Shown one piece after another: positions 53,149 to 62,402 of a stretch of DNA of 64,000 nucleotides. The position numbers and the translations under genes are program-made. Within the stretch, counting starts at the first letter, position 1, and each line of letters opens with the position of its first letter. Origin of the DNA: an uncultured Flavobacteriales bacterium. Lineage in GTDB: Bacteria > Bacteroidota > Bacteroidia > Flavobacteriales > Crocinitomicaceae. The DNA is taken from positions 1 through 64,000 of the forward strand of contig CAMLFH010000002.1 of NCBI GenBank assembly GCA_946479285.1, in the 5' to 3' direction. The notes below the pieces were generated by a model, which did no database searches, was not told where the DNA came from, and saw nothing but the letters and a program-made list of their open reading frames with translations.

Positions 53149-54573
53149 ATGCCGCAGATTAAATCGCGAATTTTATGTCTTTTCTTCTTAATCGGATGCC
53201 TTATATTGGCGTCCTGTTCGGCGGAAAAAATAGACTCCAGGAAGAAGCCCTTAGATGCGCATAATTTCGACTTACCCGGAATCTACAAACGCGGAAGCCT
53301 GGTTGTCCTGGCAGAAAACAGCTCCACATCTTTCTTTATTTACAAAGGCAAGAAAATGGGATTCGAGTATGAGATCCTGAAAGAATTTGCAGAGGAACTG
53401 GGTGTGAGCCTGGAAGTAAAAATCGTGAACAACCTGGATGAAATCAATGCCATGCTGAATCGTGGTGAGGGTGATATTGCGGCCTGCAATTATACGGTTA
53501 CACGTGAAAGAAGATCGGAAATCAACTTCTCGACTCCGTTCCTGCAAACCAACCAGGTACTTATTCAGCGAAAATTAACCCCGGAAACAAAAGATCAAAA
53601 AGTTACTTTTATTACAGACCCGATCCAATTGGGAAGTAAGAAAGTAGTTGTTTGGGAACGTTCCAGTTATTACACCCGTTTGATTCATCTGCAGGACGAA
53701 ATCGGCGATACAATCATGATCCGTCCTACACAGGCACAGGAAGGCGTAGAGGAATTGATCGAACAGGTTTCAGACGGAGTGATCGATTATACTGTCGCTG
53801 AAAGAAACGTAGCCGAGATCAACGAACGTTTTTACGACAACCTGGATGTGAGTCTTCCTATCTCATTCAAGCAGAACATTGCCTTCGGACTCAATAAAAA
53901 ATCGCCGATCCTTCAGAAACGCCTGAATATCTGGTTGTCCAAATTCATGAATCGCGAGGCATTCTCATACATCAAACGTAAATATTTCGAACAAATCAAC
54001 TCTTCATTGGGCGGCGAAAGCAATTTCAAATCAAGAAGAGGGAGTATTTCACCGTTTGACGCCATTTTAAAAGCTGAAGGAGAGAAACACAACATTGACT
54101 GGCGTTTGGTTGCCGCATTGATTTACCACGAAAGCAAATTCAACCCGAATGCCCGTGCATTTGGCGGCGCTTACGGATTGATGCAGTTCATGCCGGGGAC
54201 AGGTCCGAAATTCGGTGTCTACCCTACATCCACTCCGGAAGTTCAAATCCAGGGCGGATACAAATACCTGAGCCGAATTACCAAACTCTGGACAGGAATT
54301 AAAGACGAAGAAGAGCGCAACAAGTTTATTCTTGCAAGCTATAATGCCGGTGCCGGACATATCCTGGACGCACAGCGTTTGGCAGAAAAGAAAGGATTGA
54401 ATCCGCATATCTGGGCAGACAACGTAGAAACGATGGTGATGAACCTGGGAAAACATTCCTACTACACCGATGAAGTGGTGAAAAGTGGTGCTTTCCGTGG
54501 AAATATCTGTATCCGCTATGTCCGTGGAATTACTTCCCGTTACGAAACTTACAAAACATTAGTGAAGCGCTGA
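53149..54573 (+). CDS. MltF-like membrane-bound lytic transglycosylase
   Basis: 474 residues from Met at 53149; this gives a lipoprotein signal (ILASC, Cys about residue 22). Residues about 45-270 are a SBP_bac_3-type solute-binding domain (GEGDIAACNYTVTRERR) and 300-474 an SLT domain with catalytic Glu328 in YHESKFN and GAYGLMQFMPGTG. Cleaves glycan strands of peptidoglycan; the binding domain probably senses muropeptides. An outer-membrane location is inferred. Precedes miaA. Confidence 0.93.
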   Translation: MPQIKSRILCLFFLIGCLILASCSAEKIDSRKKPLDAHNFDLPGIYKRGSLVVLAENSSTSFFIYKGKKMGFEYEILKEFAEELGVSLEVKIVNNLDEINAMLNRGEGDIAACNYTVTRERRSEINFSTPFLQTNQVLIQRKLTPETKDQKVTFITDPIQLGSKKVVVWERSSYYTRLIHLQDEIGDTIMIRPTQAQEGVEELIEQVSDGVIDYTVAERNVAEINERFYDNLDVSLPISFKQNIAFGLNKKSPILQKRLNIWLSKFMNREAFSYIKRKYFEQINSSLGGESNFKSRRGSISPFDAILKAEGEKHNIDWRLVAALIYHESKFNPNARAFGGAYGLMQFMPGTGPKFGVYPTSTPEVQIQGGYKYLSRITKLWTGIKDEEERNKFILASYNAGAGHILDAQRLAEKKGLNPHIWADNVETMVMNLGKHSYYTDEVVKSGAFRGNICIRYVRGITSRYETYKTLVKR

Positions 54574-54588
54574 TTCATTGACAAATCG

Positions 54589-54596
54589 TACTTTTG
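54589..54596 (+). promoter_or_regulatory. Putative -7 box (TACTTTTG), leaderless start for miaA
   Basis: TACTTTTG ends three bases before the ATG at 54600. No TTG at the 19-base position. Confidence 0.45.
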
Positions 54597-54599
54597 CGT

Positions 54600-55499
54600 A
54601 TGCAACAATTGATAGTCATTGAAGGTCCCACTGCCAGCGGAAAAACAGCCCTTGCCGTAGCTTTGGCTAAAGCCCTGAATACGGTTGTTTTATCTGCAGA
54701 TTCCAGGCAATTGTATAAAGAACTATCTATTGGCACAGCAAAGCCGAGTTTAGACGAACTGGAAGGTATTCCGCATTATTTCATTGATTCACATTCCATT
54801 GCAGATCCGGTAAGCGCCTCCCGGTATGAAGCCGAAGCCATGGAATTGATCGAAGGAAAATTGGCGCATCATTCCAGACTCATTTTAGTGGGCGGTTCCG
54901 GAATGTTTATCGATGCTTTGTGCATTGGTCTCGACCCAATTCCTGCAGATCCTCAGATTCAGGAAGCTTTAACAAAAGAATTCAACGAAAAAGGAATAGA
55001 ACCTTTATTGCAAGAACTGCAGATAGCAGATCCGGAATATTACCAGCAGGTCGACAAACAAAATCCCATGCGTATTCTGCGCGCTTTGGAAGTCATCCGT
55101 TTAACAAAGATTCCGTTCACTACCTGGCGGAAAAACGATCTTCCCAAAAGACCTTTTGAAGTGATTCGTTTTGTGATCAATCATCCGAGAGACATTTTGT
55201 ACGATCGAATTAATCAACGCGTTGACCTGATGATCGAAGCCGGTTTGATCGACGAAGTCAAAAGCGTTTCGGAATACCGGAATTTGACAGCTCTGCAAAC
55301 AGTCGGTTATAAAGAAGTTTTTGAATACCTCGACGGAAATTGGGATTTGGAAACCTGCATCAATAAGATAAAGCAGCATACACGCAATTATGCGAAAAGG
55401 CAGTTGACCTGGTTTAAAAGACATCCGGGAACAACCTGGCTGGATGCAAAATCGACCAAAGAAATGCGTGATGAAATTCTGCAAATCGTTCAAAAGTAG
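54600..55499 (+). CDS. miaA: tRNA dimethylallyltransferase MiaA
   Basis: 299 residues from ATG at 54600 (MQQLIVIEGPTASGKTALA); an upstream TTG start is less likely. P-loop GPTASGKT at 9-16, SADSRQLYKELSIGTAKP (about 35-52), and substrate region TVGYKEVFEYL (about 235-245). It adds a dimethylallyl group to A37 of tRNAs reading U-starting codons. Length normal. Confidence 0.95.
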   Translation: MQQLIVIEGPTASGKTALAVALAKALNTVVLSADSRQLYKELSIGTAKPSLDELEGIPHYFIDSHSIADPVSASRYEAEAMELIEGKLAHHSRLILVGGSGMFIDALCIGLDPIPADPQIQEALTKEFNEKGIEPLLQELQIADPEYYQQVDKQNPMRILRALEVIRLTKIPFTTWRKNDLPKRPFEVIRFVINHPRDILYDRINQRVDLMIEAGLIDEVKSVSEYRNLTALQTVGYKEVFEYLDGNWDLETCINKIKQHTRNYAKRQLTWFKRHPGTTWLDAKSTKEMRDEILQIVQK

Positions 55500-55551
55500 T
55501 ATTTTACAATCTTGGAATGATATTTGAAAATGAGATTCAAAACTAGCTAAA

Positions 55552-56193
55552 ATGAACATTCAATTTAATCAGGTTATGCCCTTCCCGCTTGCATCCATTT
55601 CTCATGGACCGGATAGTATTTGGGGAAACAGTGCAAAGCTTGAGTCCGGCAAGAAAATCCTGCTGAATGCGTCTTCCGGGAAAGGAAAATCTACTTTCTC
55701 CATGACTGTATTTGGAATTCGGAAAGATTACGATGGTACGATACTTTATGACGACCGGGATATAAAAACCTTCACGGTCGATGAATGGACGGAGATCCGT
55801 CAGCGCAAAATTTCTACGGTTTTCCAGGATTTACAGCTTTTCCATAAGTTGACAGTTGCAGAGAATTTATTGCTCAAGAATGAATTGACGAATTTCAAAA
55901 CTGAAGTAGAAATCAAAGCGATGCTTGCCGAATTGGAAATCGACCACAAATGGAATGATCCCTGCGGTTTATTGTCGATGGGACAGCAGCAGCGCGTTGC
56001 AATCGTTCGATCGCTTTGTCAGCCATTCAACTGGTTGGTTTTGGACGAACCGTTTTCGCACCTGGATGAACGGAACAGTTTGCGCTGTTTGTCTATGATA
56101 GATGCGGAATGTAATCGACAAAAAGCCGGATTTGTTCTCACTTCATTGGATGACGACAGCCGTTTTACTTACGATTACGAATTAAAGCTCTGA
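55552..56193 (+). CDS. Small ABC ATPase with altered Walker A
   Basis: 213 residues. The P-loop reads ASSGKGKST, in place of GxxGxGKST, so the first Gly is missing. Signature LSMGQQQR (about 141-148), Walker B WLVLDEPFSHLDE (about 162-174). The FtsX-like permease follows after three bases. Looks like a LolD/MacB-type pair, for lipoprotein or peptide release, but that is inference. The Lys and Ser of the P-loop are kept, so ATP binding is probably intact. Confidence 0.8.
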   Translation: MNIQFNQVMPFPLASISHGPDSIWGNSAKLESGKKILLNASSGKGKSTFSMTVFGIRKDYDGTILYDDRDIKTFTVDEWTEIRQRKISTVFQDLQLFHKLTVAENLLLKNELTNFKTEVEIKAMLAELEIDHKWNDPCGLLSMGQQQRVAIVRSLCQPFNWLVLDEPFSHLDERNSLRCLSMIDAECNRQKAGFVLTSLDDDSRFTYDYELKL

Positions 56194-56196
56194 GGT

Positions 56197-57378
56197 ATGT
56201 TGCGCAAATTATTATTTCAACACCAGGACAAACGTCAATTGATAATTGCCGTTGTGGGAGCTTTTATGGGAATGACCTTCCTGATCACTTCCATTCATTA
56301 TTTGATCAAAGTGAACGATTTTGGAAAAGGAGCCGACATATTAGGTCCGAATACCGTGATCGTTCAAAAGAAAGTCTCCAGTTTCAATACACTGAACATC
56401 GCCAAAACTGATTTTTCTTTGAGTGAGATTGAAGAAATGAAGAAAAAGCCTTTCATTTTGGATGTACAACCGGTAGAATCGAACAATTTCAATATCACGA
56501 TCGAAACAGCAGATCCTTCTGTTCCTAGATTTAGAGGCGATATTTTCATTCAAACAGTAGATCCTGATTTTTTGAAACTTAAATCCAACAATTTTCATTG
56601 GAAGGAGGGCGATACGCTGGTGCCTATTCTCATGCCGCGTGATTTATTGGTCATGATGAATATGTTTATGAGTTCGAAAAATATGCCTCAAATCAGTGAC
56701 GAATTGGCTATGGACATCAAATTCAAGTTCGCCCTGATCAGCGATACCGGAAAACATTATATTTCATGCCGCATTATTGGTTTTACCAATGATATGCCTT
56801 CTGTATTGGTTCCCCAAAATTTTATGACTTGGGCAAACAATCGTTTCGCACCAAATAAAGAGCAAAAGATCACGCAGATCATGATTTCGGGGAAAGAAAA
56901 TGAATTTGGTTTAGTGGAACAAATGCTGCAGGACAGACACCTCGAATCCAAAAATGCACAAGTTGCTATTGGTCGTTTAAAAAGTACGGTTGGGACATTA
57001 ATCCTTGTCGTATTGGGCATATCAATTATTGCAGTATTCCTTTCCGGTTTGGTATTAATTCAGTACCTGCAGCTGTTGTTGAGTAAGAATTTGTACGAAG
57101 TAAGAACTTTGATGCGTTTGGGACATCATCCTAACTCACTGGTAAAGAACTTCTTTGTTTATTTTTCCAAAGTTTTCGGGATAATTGGCATTCTAAGTCT
57201 GGCTTCTTTTATCGGATTTAAGTTATTTTTAGACTCCTTATTGAAGGATGGAGGATTGTATATCGATACAAGTTTAAGTGTTCTGAGTATTCTTGCTTTA
57301 GTTCTTGCTTATTGCTTATTCGCGCTGGCTTCCTACCTGAGTGCCCGCAAGGGAATTTACGAACAGAACAATGGTTAA
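56197..57378 (+). CDS. FtsX-like ABC permease
   Basis: 393 residues. Membrane helix near 17-38 (QLIIAVVGAFMGMTFLITSIHYL), a large periplasmic domain of about 40-270, then three helices (TLILVVLGISIIAVFLSGLVL; VFGIIGILSLASFIGFKLFL; VLSILALVLAYCLFALASYL). This is the FtsX/MacB-permease layout. Encoded 3 bases after the ATPase, so they form one transporter complex. Substrate unknown. Confidence 0.85.
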   Translation: MLRKLLFQHQDKRQLIIAVVGAFMGMTFLITSIHYLIKVNDFGKGADILGPNTVIVQKKVSSFNTLNIAKTDFSLSEIEEMKKKPFILDVQPVESNNFNITIETADPSVPRFRGDIFIQTVDPDFLKLKSNNFHWKEGDTLVPILMPRDLLVMMNMFMSSKNMPQISDELAMDIKFKFALISDTGKHYISCRIIGFTNDMPSVLVPQNFMTWANNRFAPNKEQKITQIMISGKENEFGLVEQMLQDRHLESKNAQVAIGRLKSTVGTLILVVLGISIIAVFLSGLVLIQYLQLLLSKNLYEVRTLMRLGHHPNSLVKNFFVYFSKVFGIIGILSLASFIGFKLFLDSLLKDGGLYIDTSLSVLSILALVLAYCLFALASYLSARKGIYEQNNG

Positions 57379-57403
57379 TTTTCTGTTAAACCAATGACTT
57401 TAT

Positions 57404-57411
57404 TATTTTTG
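57404..57411 (+). promoter_or_regulatory. Putative -7 box (TATTTTTG) for the thioredoxin-fold gene
   Basis: TATTTTTG lies 32 bases before the ATG at 57443 and 8 bases before an alternative ATG at 57419. No TTG at the canonical distance. Confidence 0.45.
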
Positions 57412-57442
57412 CTACGTCATGACTATAAATAACAACTCAAAC

Positions 57443-58966
57443 ATGAAACAACTTTTAGTAATTGCCCTGCTACTTGTATCAACTTTTGGATTCGGTCAAA
57501 AATTGCGCTTCAAGGTTGAAGGAGTAAAAGACACCACCGTTTTTCTTACAAAATACTACGGTTCCAAACTATTTTATGCCGATACTGCACAAATGAAAGG
57601 CGGTGTTGTAGAATTTACAGCAAAAAAAGACTTGAAGCCAGGAATCATTGCTTTGTTAATGCCCGGACAAAAATACTTCGAGGTCATTTACAACAACGAG
57701 GATATAAGTATAGAAACAAAAGGTCCTGATTTTGTTTCAAACATGGTTGTGAAGAAATCTGATGAGAACAAAGTGTTTGTTGCTTATATCAACTATTTGC
57801 AGAAACAACGAAAAGCAGCTACCACAATTTCGGATGGCCGTAAAAAATTCAAAGAAGCTGACGCTGAATACAAACGTATGGGAGAGGAAATGGATTCTAT
57901 CTCTAAACTCGTTGCAGCTTACCAAACTGATTTGCAAAAGAACAATCCAACAAAATTGGTTTCCAAGATCATTAAAATGTCTATGGACGTTTCAGTTCCT
58001 GACGCGCCGAAAGACGCAAGCGGAAAAGTGATCAACCCGAATTACCGATACGAATACTACCGTGCTCATTACTTCGATAACATCGATTTGAAAGATGACC
58101 GTTTGGTAAATACACCGGTATTTGGTTCTAAAGTGGAATATTTCTTCGGGAAAAATATGTTGGTACAACATCCTGATACCATCTTACAGTTTGCATTCCC
58201 TTTTTGTGACCAATTAGACAAGAAGTCAGAAATGTTCAAATACTCAGTTGATTATATCACAAATACCTTTGCCAAGTCGAACATTATGGGATTGGACAAA
58301 GTGTATGTTTATATGGTAAACCGTTACTATTGTCAAACAGATGCTGCCGGAAATTCAATTGCCTATTGGATGAAGGACAAAGAGAAATTGGATGAATTGT
58401 GCAAGGAAAACAAAGTTAAAATGAACCTGGTACAAGGTGTTCGTCCTCCAAACATTAGTTTGCGTGATACAACGGATGTGAACTGGAAAAATTTCTACGA
58501 CCTGAAAAGCGAATACACGATTCTTTACTTCTGGGATCCGGAATGCGGACACTGTAAGAAAACTACTCCGAAATTGCAGACTTTGTACGAGAAGAAATTC
58601 AAGGCTCGTAACGTAGAAATATTCTCAGTTGGAAAAGCAACTGGCGACGATTTCGAGAAATGGAAAAAATTCATTCGTGATAATAAGTTGACATTCATCA
58701 ATGTTGGTTTGACCAAAAAATTGTTCGAAGACGCAACCGCTGATCCAAGAATGTTTATTCCAAAGTTCACCACGCTGGAAGCATTGAATTATCACGACAC
58801 ATATGATATTTATGCTACTCCAAGAATTTTTGTACTGGACAAAGACAAGAAAATCATCGCGAAGCAATTGACGATTTCTCAATTAGAGGATTTCATTGAC
58901 CGCATGCAGAATATTAAGGATGCTGAGAAACTCTTCCCTCCTGATCCGGAAGAAGAAGCTCATTGA
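57443..58966 (+). CDS. Secreted thioredoxin-fold (TlpA-like) protein with N-terminal DUF4369/DUF5106-type domains
   Basis: 507 residues from Met at 57443, which begins signal peptide MKQLLVIALLLVSTFGFG; an alternative ATG at 57419 adds eight residues. Residues 25-120 (LRFKVEGVKDTTVFLTKYYG) look like DUF4369; the middle has a DUF5106-like helical region; thioredoxin fold at 335-490 with CGHC (Cys368, Cys371) and TPRIFVLD cis-Pro. A periplasmic disulfide oxidoreductase is likely. C-terminus is acidic. Strong terminator follows. Confidence 0.88.
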   Translation: MKQLLVIALLLVSTFGFGQKLRFKVEGVKDTTVFLTKYYGSKLFYADTAQMKGGVVEFTAKKDLKPGIIALLMPGQKYFEVIYNNEDISIETKGPDFVSNMVVKKSDENKVFVAYINYLQKQRKAATTISDGRKKFKEADAEYKRMGEEMDSISKLVAAYQTDLQKNNPTKLVSKIIKMSMDVSVPDAPKDASGKVINPNYRYEYYRAHYFDNIDLKDDRLVNTPVFGSKVEYFFGKNMLVQHPDTILQFAFPFCDQLDKKSEMFKYSVDYITNTFAKSNIMGLDKVYVYMVNRYYCQTDAAGNSIAYWMKDKEKLDELCKENKVKMNLVQGVRPPNISLRDTTDVNWKNFYDLKSEYTILYFWDPECGHCKKTTPKLQTLYEKKFKARNVEIFSVGKATGDDFEKWKKFIRDNKLTFINVGLTKKLFEDATADPRMFIPKFTTLEALNYHDTYDIYATPRIFVLDKDKKIIAKQLTISQLEDFIDRMQNIKDAEKLFPPDPEEEAH

Positions 58967-58972
58967 TCATTG

Positions 58973-59006
58973 AAAGGCCAGTCTACACAGATTGGCCTTT
59001 TTTTTT
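58973..59006 (+). terminator. Intrinsic terminator of the thioredoxin-fold gene
   Basis: AAAGGCCAGTCT (58973-58984) pairs with AGATTGGCCTTT (58989-59000) with one G-T pair, loop ACAC, followed by TTTTTT. Confidence 0.9.
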
Positions 59007-59117
59007 GACCACTTAGGAACATAGTCCACATCGTTTTTTTCTTAACTGATTTGTATTTTCCAGTAAGTTACAAATAACCCGTAAAATTTGTATCTTCGGA
59101 ACACACTACAATTACCT

Positions 59118-61583
59118 ATGAAAACTACTCTTGCCATTCTGTTGTTAGTCTTTTTATTTCCTGCATTTTTAAATGCTCAATGTCCTACCTGTGGAAATGG
59201 GGTGGTTGATGCCGGAGAAACAAGTCTAAATTGTCCTTCTGACGTTTCACACAATGCAACTTGTACAAGTCCTTGTACTCAGCCGGGATCTTTTGAATCG
59301 GCTGCAGGAATAAGGCAAGCATTCGACTTTACCGGCACGACAACCTGGTCATCTGCAGGCTTACCAACCGGCTGGACTTTCGCAGGTGCACCAACTCCCA
59401 CAACCGCAGGAGCTATCCCGGCTGTGGATACTTACGGAGCTAAAGTCGGATTGATCCAGCCAAATTGTTCAGGAAGCTGCACTGCCACGAACGGTTTTTG
59501 TATTGGTAACCTGGCAAATTTAGTTGCGGTAGGATCAGGAGGGGCAACCGGTAAACTAGGGGCAAATTTCGACGGAAGAGCAAACATTAATCAAAACTTA
59601 AGTTATGCCGTTCTGCGCGGACAAAGCAATCCGACACTGGTTTCTCCGGCTTTTAATATGTCGGGAGTTGAGGGTTTCAAAGTACAATTCTGGTTATTTC
59701 CTTCTGAAACTTCCTGCGGGCAAAGTAATTCCTGGGGTTCCTGTGTAGGAAATGCAGCCTTTTTGGATTTTTCATCAAACGGTGGGACCAGCTGGACACA
59801 AATTATGCAGATGGATATCAGTTCGACTAATACCGATATGTGTATCAATAATTCGACAAATACGAAATGGATCACTGAAAGCGCCTGGTCGAGGGTTTGT
59901 TTGACCGTTTTCAAATCAACAAGCTCTCCGGGGAATTATTATACTGCAGCAACAGGAACAACTGCAGCTTCCGGAATTATGGTTAATAGTTCCTATTTTA
60001 CCGCAAATTTCAAATTCAGAGTACGTTATGCACAAACGGCAAGTTGTACTTCCGGAGTGACTGCCACAAACCCAGGACGTTACCTGGCGATTGATTATCC
60101 GGTCATTACCTCCGGAGACGAAATGATCCCATGCGGCATTTCTTTTTCAAACATGTGCGGATATGGTTCGGATGACAATGACGATGGTGTTGGATCAAGC
60201 AGTTCCACCACTCAGACTACCGTTTTTTCTACGGTTAAGAGCAGTGTGAATCAAGCCGAAAGAGGTGTGGAAATACTGACATCTCAGAATTCGGTATTCG
60301 GAAGCCAGAACCTGAGCGGCTCTTCTCTTGCCTCCAATCAGGATCTTTGCAATGCAGAGGGCGGTGATCAGCAATGTATTGACTGGCAAAGCAATAATAA
60401 CTTTTATTCAGCAGTTTATGAATGCATTACGGATTGGGAAGCTCCCACTTCTAGTATCAATGTAAATTATTATCAAGGAACTACTCCCCAATCTTTTGGA
60501 TTAACCAAAGTTACAACAACAGGGAAAACAGCGGCGATTGGCTGGAGATATAGCGGAGCTCGATTTGTAAGCTGCGGTGCAACCAGTGATTTGAATGCGG
60601 GCTGCAACGGTTATTTATTCCGGTCCAATTCGCTTCCCTCGCAGTTTAGCCGTGGATTCTATGGACTAGCGACAAATAACCTCGGGCAATCCTGGACTTA
60701 TTATGGCGCAACGAGCTGCAGTCATTATTTCAACGGGCCAACTTTTGCTCCTCTTGCTGTTCCGACGGCTTTACCAACTGCAACCAATTATACGATTTGT
60801 AACGGAAGCGACCTGGTTTTCACTGCAGATGCTGCTTATTGTTCTACGAGCAGTTTCACCGGTTCAGCGACCATTTCCATTACGGGTCCGGGCGGATTCT
60901 CAGAAACCGTCGATGCAGGTTCAACCGGCTCTACTCCTATTGTTGTTGCCGGAGAATACTTCCTGACGGGACACACTCCTGCTAGTCCGGCTCAGTGTCT
61001 GGATTGCGGAAGAACTATCTGTGTAACAGTTTCTCAATTAGAAATTGACAATTGTTTAACGGCTCTCCCGGTTGGTCTGACAAATTTGCGGGTTCAAAAC
61101 TCAGATCAAACTTCCCTCCTGCTTTGGGAAACGGAAAGCGAAGAAAACAGTGCTTATTTTGTCATTGAACGTTCTACGGAAGGTTTGAATTTTGGAGCTA
61201 TCGGGACTGTTGCGGCGAAAGGAAACAGTGACCAGAAACAATTCTACCAGTTTACAGATTCTGATCCATTGTTTGGAACTTCCTATTACCGTTTGAAAAT
61301 GACGGACCTGAACGGAAGTATTCGTTATTCTCCAATTATTTCAAGTAAGCGAGATGACAATCCGATCCAAGTCATTCCAAATCCAAGCAACGGCACTTTC
61401 CAGGTTGTTGGATTAAACGGACTAAACAAACTGGAGTTATGTGATTTACAAGGAAAGGTCCTGGAATCGAAGGAAACAAATAAAGAAGTTGTTTTCTTTG
61501 ATTTGAAACAAGACGCAGGTGTTTATTTGCTTCGGATCAGTAATTTAAAGTCAACGGAAACGATTCGGGTTTTGGTACGGTGA
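59118..61583 (+). CDS. Large secreted protein with T9SS type A sorting domain
   Basis: 821 residues from Met at 59118, starting signal peptide MKTTLAILLLVFLFPAFLNA. Mature N-terminus CPTCGNGVVDAGETSLNCP, a Cys-rich GNGVxDxGE-type segment, then Gly/Ser/Thr-rich beta regions (probable MAM- or jelly-roll-like domains), at least 20 Cys. C-terminal 75 residues (VIPNPSNGTFQVVG, GVYLLRISN, ETIRVLVR) are a type A T9SS sorting domain. So it is a surface or secreted protein, possibly adhesive. Function unknown. Confidence 0.88.
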   Translation: MKTTLAILLLVFLFPAFLNAQCPTCGNGVVDAGETSLNCPSDVSHNATCTSPCTQPGSFESAAGIRQAFDFTGTTTWSSAGLPTGWTFAGAPTPTTAGAIPAVDTYGAKVGLIQPNCSGSCTATNGFCIGNLANLVAVGSGGATGKLGANFDGRANINQNLSYAVLRGQSNPTLVSPAFNMSGVEGFKVQFWLFPSETSCGQSNSWGSCVGNAAFLDFSSNGGTSWTQIMQMDISSTNTDMCINNSTNTKWITESAWSRVCLTVFKSTSSPGNYYTAATGTTAASGIMVNSSYFTANFKFRVRYAQTASCTSGVTATNPGRYLAIDYPVITSGDEMIPCGISFSNMCGYGSDDNDDGVGSSSSTTQTTVFSTVKSSVNQAERGVEILTSQNSVFGSQNLSGSSLASNQDLCNAEGGDQQCIDWQSNNNFYSAVYECITDWEAPTSSINVNYYQGTTPQSFGLTKVTTTGKTAAIGWRYSGARFVSCGATSDLNAGCNGYLFRSNSLPSQFSRGFYGLATNNLGQSWTYYGATSCSHYFNGPTFAPLAVPTALPTATNYTICNGSDLVFTADAAYCSTSSFTGSATISITGPGGFSETVDAGSTGSTPIVVAGEYFLTGHTPASPAQCLDCGRTICVTVSQLEIDNCLTALPVGLTNLRVQNSDQTSLLLWETESEENSAYFVIERSTEGLNFGAIGTVAAKGNSDQKQFYQFTDSDPLFGTSYYRLKMTDLNGSIRYSPIISSKRDDNPIQVIPNPSNGTFQVVGLNGLNKLELCDLQGKVLESKETNKEVVFFDLKQDAGVYLLRISNLKSTETIRVLVR

Positions 61584-61661
61584 TTACTGTGAAAAGCAGC
61601 AGTGATTCGCTAAATTCAACTTTTCAGGAATATATTCAACTTGTCTATGTAACTTTATTCC

Positions 61662-62339
61662 ATGATACAACAATCCACACTCGATTTTCTTTCGATGCTC
61701 AAAGCAAATAACAACCGTGAATGGTTTCAAACGAACAAAGCGGTTTATGAGCAAGCACATCAAAATACCATCGCTTTTGCGGATTCACTGCTCGAAAAGA
61801 TGCGCATTCACGACAGTATTGAAACGGCGTCAGGGAAAGCAAGCTTGTACCGCATTTATGCCGACACCCGATTTTCAAAAGACAAGGCTCCATACAAAAC
61901 GCATTTCGGAATCCGATTCAGCAGAGCAACCGCTCAATTGCGCGGCGGATACTATTTTCACCTGGAACCTGGAAACAGCTTTATGGCCGGAGGTTTCTTT
62001 TCTCCAAATCCGGATGATTTAAAGCGAATTCGTACCGATATCCATTTGAATTACGAAGATTGGAACGAGATTCTAACCCAGCCTCCCTTCCTGGAGACTT
62101 TCGCGGAATTACGCGGTGAGGGTGTAAAAACAGCGCCAAAAGGATTTGACAAAGATCATCCGGCTATTGAACTCTTGCGTAAAAAACAATTTTTAGTGAG
62201 ACATGATTTTACCGACAGTGAAGTGCTGCAATCAGACTTCGTGGAGAAACTGGATCAAACGTTCCGGGAACTTCGTCCTTTTTTGGATTATATGAGCGAG
62301 GTGTTAACGACAGATTCGAATGGACAGGCAATACTCTGA
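61662..62339 (+). CDS. DUF2461-family protein
   Basis: 225 residues. Start STLDFLSMLKANNNREWFQTNK, then YRIYADTRFSKDKAPYKTHFGIRF, GGYYFHLEPGNSFMAGGFF and the C-terminal region are the DUF2461 pattern (about 210-230 residues). Cytoplasmic, function unknown. Convergent with the MFS gene at 62403. Confidence 0.9.
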   Translation: MIQQSTLDFLSMLKANNNREWFQTNKAVYEQAHQNTIAFADSLLEKMRIHDSIETASGKASLYRIYADTRFSKDKAPYKTHFGIRFSRATAQLRGGYYFHLEPGNSFMAGGFFSPNPDDLKRIRTDIHLNYEDWNEILTQPPFLETFAELRGEGVKTAPKGFDKDHPAIELLRKKQFLVRHDFTDSEVLQSDFVEKLDQTFRELRPFLDYMSEVLTTDSNGQAIL

Positions 62340-62402
62340 AAAAGTATTCTGAGCTAGCTTTTTGTTTTCACTTATTACAAGTCCACCAAGGATGGAAGTC
62401 AT

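Noticed and set aside
62340..62402. Terminator between DUF2461 and the MFS gene
   Set aside because: AAAAAG and CTTTTT words are present but pairing is weak and interrupted. Not enough to call.
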